7,208 nt of DNA from NCBI GenBank assembly GCA_030447125.1, contig JAUJLZ010000087.1:1-7208 (forward strand), in the 5' to 3' direction. A program made the position numbers and the translations under genes. Of the stretch, positions 6,998-7,208 are shown one piece after another; position 1 is the first letter of the stretch; every line of letters begins with the position of its first letter. The DNA comes from Acidimicrobiales bacterium (GTDB taxonomy: Bacteria; Actinomycetota; Acidimicrobiia; Acidimicrobiales; CADCSY01). Below the pieces are notes generated by a model. The model was not told where the DNA came from. It did no database searches and worked only from the letters and a program-made list of their open reading frames with translations.

Positions 6998-7208
6998 ATG
7001 CTGCTCGACTCCATCTCCAGCCCCGCCGACCTCCGTCGCCTCGGCTATCCCGAGCTCGATGAGTTGGCCGTCGAGCTGCGGCAGTTCATCGTCGACGCCG
7101 TGTCGGCCAACGGTGGGCACCTCGGCTCCAATCTCGGCGCCGTCGAGGTCACCCTGGCCCTGCACCGGGTCTTCGACTCCCCTCGTGACATCCTGTTGTG
7201 GGACACCG
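6998..7208 (+). CDS. dxs: 1-deoxy-D-xylulose-5-phosphate synthase, N-terminal part (3' end beyond window)
   Basis: First enzyme of the MEP isoprenoid pathway: a thiamine-diphosphate enzyme joining pyruvate and glyceraldehyde-3-phosphate with loss of CO2. Only 70 codons are present, but they are diagnostic. [13 protein letters not shown] (3-15) is the usual opening, and [22 protein letters not shown] (39-60) carries His41, matching the conserved cofactor/substrate His near position 49 of the E. coli enzyme. DILLWDT (64-70) is the strand before the GHQ motif, where the window ends. Start ATG 6998 fits the family's N-terminus. Purine-rich sequence (GAGGACGAGGACGG) ends about 10 bases upstream, a weak ribosome site. 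Transcribed divergently from the hydrolase-GT9 operon. Confidence 0.95.
   Translation, partial: MLLDSISSPADLRRLGYPELDELAVELRQFIVDAVSANGGHLGSNLGAVEVTLALHRVFDSPRDILLWDT

Overview
The window is very GC-rich DNA with start codons split between ATG, GTG and TTG and almost continuously packed genes. That points to a high-GC actinobacterium. The thioadenosine phosphorylase closely resembles mycobacterial and other actinobacterial forms as I remember them. The membrane diguanylate cyclase, the orphan SAF/CpaB-like protein and two GT9 glycosyltransferases would suit a deep actinobacterial lineage such as Acidimicrobiia, but that placement is inference.

Layout, left to right. (1) Positions 1-1234, minus strand: a membrane-anchored GAF-GGDEF diguanylate cyclase, cut by the left edge. 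Its C-terminus is encoded by a hexanucleotide tandem repeat that gives an Asp-Pro tail, and its N-terminus shows signs of a 1-bp frameshift. (2) Positions 1235-1398: a divergent intergenic region with two candidate -10 elements. (3) Positions 1399-3807, plus strand: an FmdB-type zinc-ribbon protein, an S-methyl-5'-thioadenosine phosphorylase, a SAF-domain/CpaB-like membrane protein and a BON-domain protein. The gaps are 8, 48 and 76 bp. (4) Positions 3808-6902, minus strand: an alpha/beta hydrolase, then two GT9 glycosyltransferases, with gaps of 8-9 bp that suggest one operon transcribed leftwards. It meets the BON gene tail-to-tail with no spacer. (5) Positions 6903-6997: a short divergent promoter region. 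(6) Positions 6998-7208, plus strand: the first 70 codons of dxs (1-deoxy-D-xylulose-5-phosphate synthase), cut by the right edge.

Working together: the plus-strand group mixes purine/methionine salvage (MTAP) with small zinc-ribbon, SAF and BON proteins of uncertain role; the only solid link is fmdB-MTAP proximity. The hydrolase-GT9-GT9 cluster is probably a glycan-building unit, with the hydrolase substrate unknown. The cyclase is a c-di-GMP signalling enzyme with an intact catalytic motif and product-inhibition site. I see no RNA gene, CRISPR array, insertion sequence, phage gene or toxin-antitoxin pair. I found no convincing new multi-gene system. The most notable signals are the (Asp-Pro)n repeat, the probable frameshift in the cyclase, the SQEAV triplication in MTAP and the tandem GT9 operon.
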